Positions 60,941-64,000 of a stretch of 64,000 bases of DNA are shown here, in pieces (position 1 is the stretch's first letter; every line of letters starts with the position of its first letter). The position numbers were made by a program, and so were the translations under genes. The stretch is from Sphingobacteriaceae bacterium DW12 (GTDB taxonomy: Bacteria; Bacteroidota; Bacteroidia; Sphingobacteriales; Sphingobacteriaceae). Under the pieces are notes generated by a model. It was not told the origin of the DNA, made no database searches, and saw only the letters and a program-made list of their open reading frames with translations. The DNA is taken from contig JROE01000002.1 in the NCBI GenBank assembly GCA_000783305.1, forward strand, positions 434,001-498,000. The letters run 5' to 3'.

Positions 60941-63598
60941 CTACATACTAAACCAATAATTGACCTTGAGCATAAAAGTATTGCTTGCAGGTAAGCCAAA
61001 CATGGTGTCCAAATTGCGTCCCCACCCCGTATGGTATACATCGTCCTGATTCGATCTATTATGTTCCCAAACAAGGTATAATGTCGATCCAGGGAGATAC
61101 TCCCATCGTGCCACCAAATTGGAGCGAAACTCATTGAAACTAAAGTTAGGATCCTTGAACGAAAGCTTACGTCCGCCATTTTCAATAGTATAGCGTCCTT
61201 CACCGTATGAAATTTCGTCCGGTTCAAATTCGTTGAAACGATCGGCATAGGTACGTGATTCAGGATTGGTCGCTTCTTTAAAACGATCATATTTTGCTAC
61301 TGAGGTAAATGGTGACCCATAATACTGGATAGAGATGTCAGGAGTAAGATTCAACTGCATATTCAGGGTCATCCCATAGGTCTGTTGCTTCATTCGCCCC
61401 ATCATGTAAACAGTATTGTCTCCAGAATGTTCTGAAGGCAAGATACTGCTTACGTACTGTACATTGTCCCTGTTCCAAGCATAGTTGAGCTGTCCCGTAA
61501 GACGTACATGATTGCCCAACCTGAATATCATGCTTGGATGGATGGCGTTATAGCCCGTCTCCTCCTCCACATAATGTCGACCATTATAATCCAATTTGAA
61601 GACGACGCGTTTGGCCCTATCAGTACTCAAGACCACATTGGTTTCAAAGTTAGCATTATACCGCATATCTGGTCCGCCTCTTAGACGACGACTGTCCACG
61701 GTATTCCAACTAAAGGTCTCCTTGATATCCATCTCAAAGCGACGCTTGGTACTCAAACTACGCCACCGGATTGCAACATCATTATTGATGGCCTTACCCC
61801 CATAGTTCCACATGTTCTTTTGCGTCAGGTTAATTCCTGCAAAACGAAATGGCCCCCATGGATCGGTCTTTCGAAAAGCAATCTCTGATTCATTCAGTTT
61901 GTAATCCGATTGGCGCATGTATCCTACATCATTCAGATCAAATCCTGGTGATGACCAACTGAAGGTCTCTGAAAAATTCCACTGTGCGTTACCCTTTTTA
62001 CCAACCTTAACATACCCTCCAGTACCGTTCAACACATCTTTATCTGGATCCAGATTTAGGTAGTCGGATCCGGACGCCCTATGGTAGTAGTGTGTTGCAT
62101 TACGTTTAGTATTCAAGATTGCTTCTGGTGACCCATGTAGACTACTAAACATACCTTTAGCATCTACATAGTACAGTCTATTAACAAAATATTGCGTAAA
62201 ATCCACTCCACCTGTGAACGCATTGCCCACCCTAATATCTTTCAGATGCTCTTCGCTCAGATTTCTATTGACCGAGGTCAGCATTCCTCCCAACAATGTA
62301 TTCCCTTCCCAGTTTTTCTGTACACGGGCAACAGTATAGTTGGTGAGTGGCTCTGTTACTTCCCGGTCAAATACCCCATTGCGCATCACCCGCGAAGAAG
62401 TTTGTGCCGTCACACTTTCCAGAAAACCAACCGTCACCCCATTCCTATTGGTTCCCGTTAACTTCATCGCTCCTATAATCGGAATATTCTTAGGTGTACT
62501 TGAATAACTATTAATATTGTCAATACCTTGAGGTTGATAAGACGGCATTGCCCCAATACGTCTTGAATAAAACATCATACCATCCGCATTGTTGTCAAAC
62601 TCCAAGATATGTTTTCCTTCCAGAAAGAAGGGTCTCTTCTCATCGTAGAATATTTCATAGGCTGATAAGTTCATCACTGATGGATCTAGCTCAACCTGAC
62701 CATAGTCGGGGTTGATTGTCATATCCAGTGTAAAATCGCTCAATGCAAATTTAGCATCAAGACCTGCATTAGCGTGCCATTTACTTCCCTTTTGAAACGG
62801 ACTATTCGGGATACGGGGCTCGCGTACAAACTTGCTCATGGTATAGGGCAAGAACTCTATCCCCCTTGCCTTTGGCAAATCGTCCATTCCGTGCATTTCG
62901 CCAAATGAAAATACATGTCCATTATTTTTGATTGGTATGATGCTCCAATTTTGGACTTCATTATTTCGTCTGATGATACGCCGCACATGTAGCCCCCATG
63001 TTCCATCTTCATTCTTTTGATTGTAGCGCAGTTGGCTAAAAGGAATACGAAGTTCTGCTGTCCAACTCGAGTCAGCCATATTTATATGGGTACGTCCTTC
63101 CCAGACCGTATTCCAACTCAAATTTACAGACAGCTTATCCGTTACTGTCAAATCGGTCTTGTTCCCCCCTAGGTTAATATTAAATTCGGAGGCCACTCTA
63201 TAATCGTGGTAAGTATCAAAAGCTATGCTGATTAAATCTCCATTACTGTTGTCATCCCTATTTCCAATAAAAGCGTTCATTGTCTCTGGATGTGCGTCTT
63301 TGCAATATACCCCCACGTATACGTTTTCATTGTCATAAAAGATTTTCATACGTGTCCACGAAGCAGTATATACCCGCTCGAAAGGTATCACTTGAGAAAA
63401 CTTTTCGGACCATTCTCCAAGATGGTTCCACATATCCTCATCCAGCTGTCCATCTATTTTAGGTTGTTGCCCTTCCAATTTTGTGACCACATATGTCCTT
63501 TTGTAGGCACTGTCAAAAGAAACCACCTCTTTCCTATCCTCTTGAGCCCAACAAAGGCCCTGAATCATCAAGAAAGCTAGGAAATAATAGTATTTCAT
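60941..63598 (-). CDS. DUF5916 / CBM9-like outer-membrane protein
   Basis: The 885-residue exported protein has a signal peptide (YYYFLAFLMIQGLCWAQ), a carbohydrate-binding-module-9-like beta-sandwich (about 45-200, PKIDGQLDEDMWNHLGEWSE, MKIFYDNENVYVGVYCKD, SWTAELRIPFSQLRY) and a C-terminal DUF5916 beta barrel (FSDFTLDMTINPDYGQVELD, FFLEGKHILEFDNN). DUF5916 proteins are widespread in Bacteroidota and considered outer-membrane beta-barrel proteins of unknown function, sometimes linked to proteases or carbohydrate loci. The gene is monocistronic here. Confidence 0.92.
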   Translation of the reverse strand: MKYYYFLAFLMIQGLCWAQEDRKEVVSFDSAYKRTYVVTKLEGQQPKIDGQLDEDMWNHLGEWSEKFSQVIPFERVYTASWTRMKIFYDNENVYVGVYCKDAHPETMNAFIGNRDDNSNGDLISIAFDTYHDYRVASEFNINLGGNKTDLTVTDKLSVNLSWNTVWEGRTHINMADSSWTAELRIPFSQLRYNQKNEDGTWGLHVRRIIRRNNEVQNWSIIPIKNNGHVFSFGEMHGMDDLPKARGIEFLPYTMSKFVREPRIPNSPFQKGSKWHANAGLDAKFALSDFTLDMTINPDYGQVELDPSVMNLSAYEIFYDEKRPFFLEGKHILEFDNNADGMMFYSRRIGAMPSYQPQGIDNINSYSSTPKNIPIIGAMKLTGTNRNGVTVGFLESVTAQTSSRVMRNGVFDREVTEPLTNYTVARVQKNWEGNTLLGGMLTSVNRNLSEEHLKDIRVGNAFTGGVDFTQYFVNRLYYVDAKGMFSSLHGSPEAILNTKRNATHYYHRASGSDYLNLDPDKDVLNGTGGYVKVGKKGNAQWNFSETFSWSSPGFDLNDVGYMRQSDYKLNESEIAFRKTDPWGPFRFAGINLTQKNMWNYGGKAINNDVAIRWRSLSTKRRFEMDIKETFSWNTVDSRRLRGGPDMRYNANFETNVVLSTDRAKRVVFKLDYNGRHYVEEETGYNAIHPSMIFRLGNHVRLTGQLNYAWNRDNVQYVSSILPSEHSGDNTVYMMGRMKQQTYGMTLNMQLNLTPDISIQYYGSPFTSVAKYDRFKEATNPESRTYADRFNEFEPDEISYGEGRYTIENGGRKLSFKDPNFSFNEFRSNLVARWEYLPGSTLYLVWEHNRSNQDDVYHTGWGRNLDTMFGLPASNTFMLKVNYWFSM

Positions 63599-63910
63599 AA
63601 ATTATTCAGCTATTTTATTACGGGTTTAGTATTATAATGGTCAAATTATTAACGCAATTGCAGCAAGGTAAATAAAATAAAATAGTTAAGGTGATTCCTA
63701 CTTCGACGTAATAGTTTTTTTACGAAATCAATTGCTCTTTTCAAGAGCAATACATACATGTCTATTCAACACATCATTTCTTCATTTTTATGCACTTTGA
63801 AAAATCAAATGCATCACGTTTTCTGTACAAGTTATACATTTAGATAGTGCTTAGTCAATCCATAAATCATTTCACTATCATTCATGTCAAATTTAAATAG
63901 GGACTTATCC
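63599..63910. other. Gene-free region upstream of the DUF5916 gene
   Basis: The 312 bp contain AT-rich sequence with no open frame of coding character. The promoter of the DUF5916 gene must lie here, but I find no exact consensus match. Confidence 0.35.
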
Positions 63911-63914
63911 ATAA

Positions 63915-63949
63915 AAAAAGAGCCAAAAGCATACGCTTCGACTCTTTTT
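63915..63949 (-). terminator. Rho-independent terminator
   Basis: An outer 8-bp stem (AAAAAGAG with CTCTTTTT, 63915-63922 and 63942-63949) encloses an inner AAGC/GCTT stem (63927-63930, 63935-63938). The arms give T runs on both strands. It probably terminates a gene entering from the right edge. Confidence 0.6.
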
Positions 63950-63971
63950 AGTACACCTTTAATCAAGCTCC

Positions 63972-64000
63972 CTATTCCGCCATGACCACAAATTCTGCTC
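63972..64000 (-). CDS. Possible C-terminal end of an unidentified gene (cut by window edge)
   Basis: In one minus-strand frame the right edge reads AEFVVMAE followed by TAG at 63972-63974, and a terminator follows 23 bp downstream. The gene's body lies outside the window; eight residues do not allow identification, and another frame also remains open. Confidence 0.3.

Overview
The window looks like a chromosomal segment of a member of the Bacteroidota, most likely a Sphingobacteriaceae relative (Sphingobacterium/Pedobacter-like). The evidence is three SusC/SusD pairs, FecI-type ECF sigma factors with DUF4974-type FecR anti-sigma factors, and start-proximal promoters that fit the Bacteroidota consensus TTTG-N19-23-TAnnTTTG rather than the E. 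coli one. I see no rRNA, tRNA, CRISPR array, insertion sequence or prophage.

Layout. 1-7.5 kb: a sigma/FecR-controlled nutrient-uptake locus (ECF sigma on +, then FecR, STN-type SusC, SusD and the start of a secreted redoxin-like protein on -). 7.5-10 kb: a methyltransferase with a PRMT-like double-E loop, an AraC regulator and a DHFR/RibD-like reductase. 10.6-19.6 kb: a second uptake locus (FecR, STN-SusC, SusD, DUF1735/discoidin lipoprotein, secreted endonuclease/phosphatase-fold lipoprotein) whose ECF sigma gene sits at the far 3' end in convergent orientation. 20-21.6 kb: cold-shock protein with a long leader, and a fatty-acid desaturase. 21.8-31.1 kb: a planctomycete-style secreted module (DUF1549/DUF1553 cytochrome, DUF1501, DUF2231-cytochrome-LRR, beta-propeller, Gfo/Idh/MocA oxidoreductase, small cytochrome c). 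31.5-33.3 kb: DoxX, SRPBCC and DUF1697 proteins. 33.4-39.2 kb: a 1911-residue DUF4011-helicase-nuclease-DUF3320 protein, a probable stand-alone defence protein.

39.5-51.1 kb: a LacI-regulated catabolic operon: SusC, SusD, a PQQ-type sugar dehydrogenase fused to cytochrome c, an Nramp-fold transporter without the metal-binding motifs, an extended-SDR protein without the catalytic lysine, and a DapA-family aldolase. Two near-identical palindromes with a central AACGTT lie between regulator and operon. I consider this the best candidate for an undescribed pathway: outer-membrane uptake, periplasmic oxidation, import by a repurposed Nramp-like carrier, then cytoplasmic conversion and cleavage. 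The substrate cannot be read from sequence.

51.2-64 kb: nucleotidyltransferase, cation-diffusion facilitator, an unrecognised 249-residue protein, an arginine-degradation pair (ornithine aminotransferase and arginase) divergent from an Lrp/AsnC regulator whose predicted transcript begins in a perfect (AAC)12 repeat, a zinc-ribbon/helix-hairpin-helix protein, an ECF sigma with a membrane partner, a SMUG2-type DNA glycosylase, a PH-like membrane protein, a GNAT acetyltransferase, and a DUF5916 outer-membrane protein. The left edge cuts a gene; the right edge may cut another.
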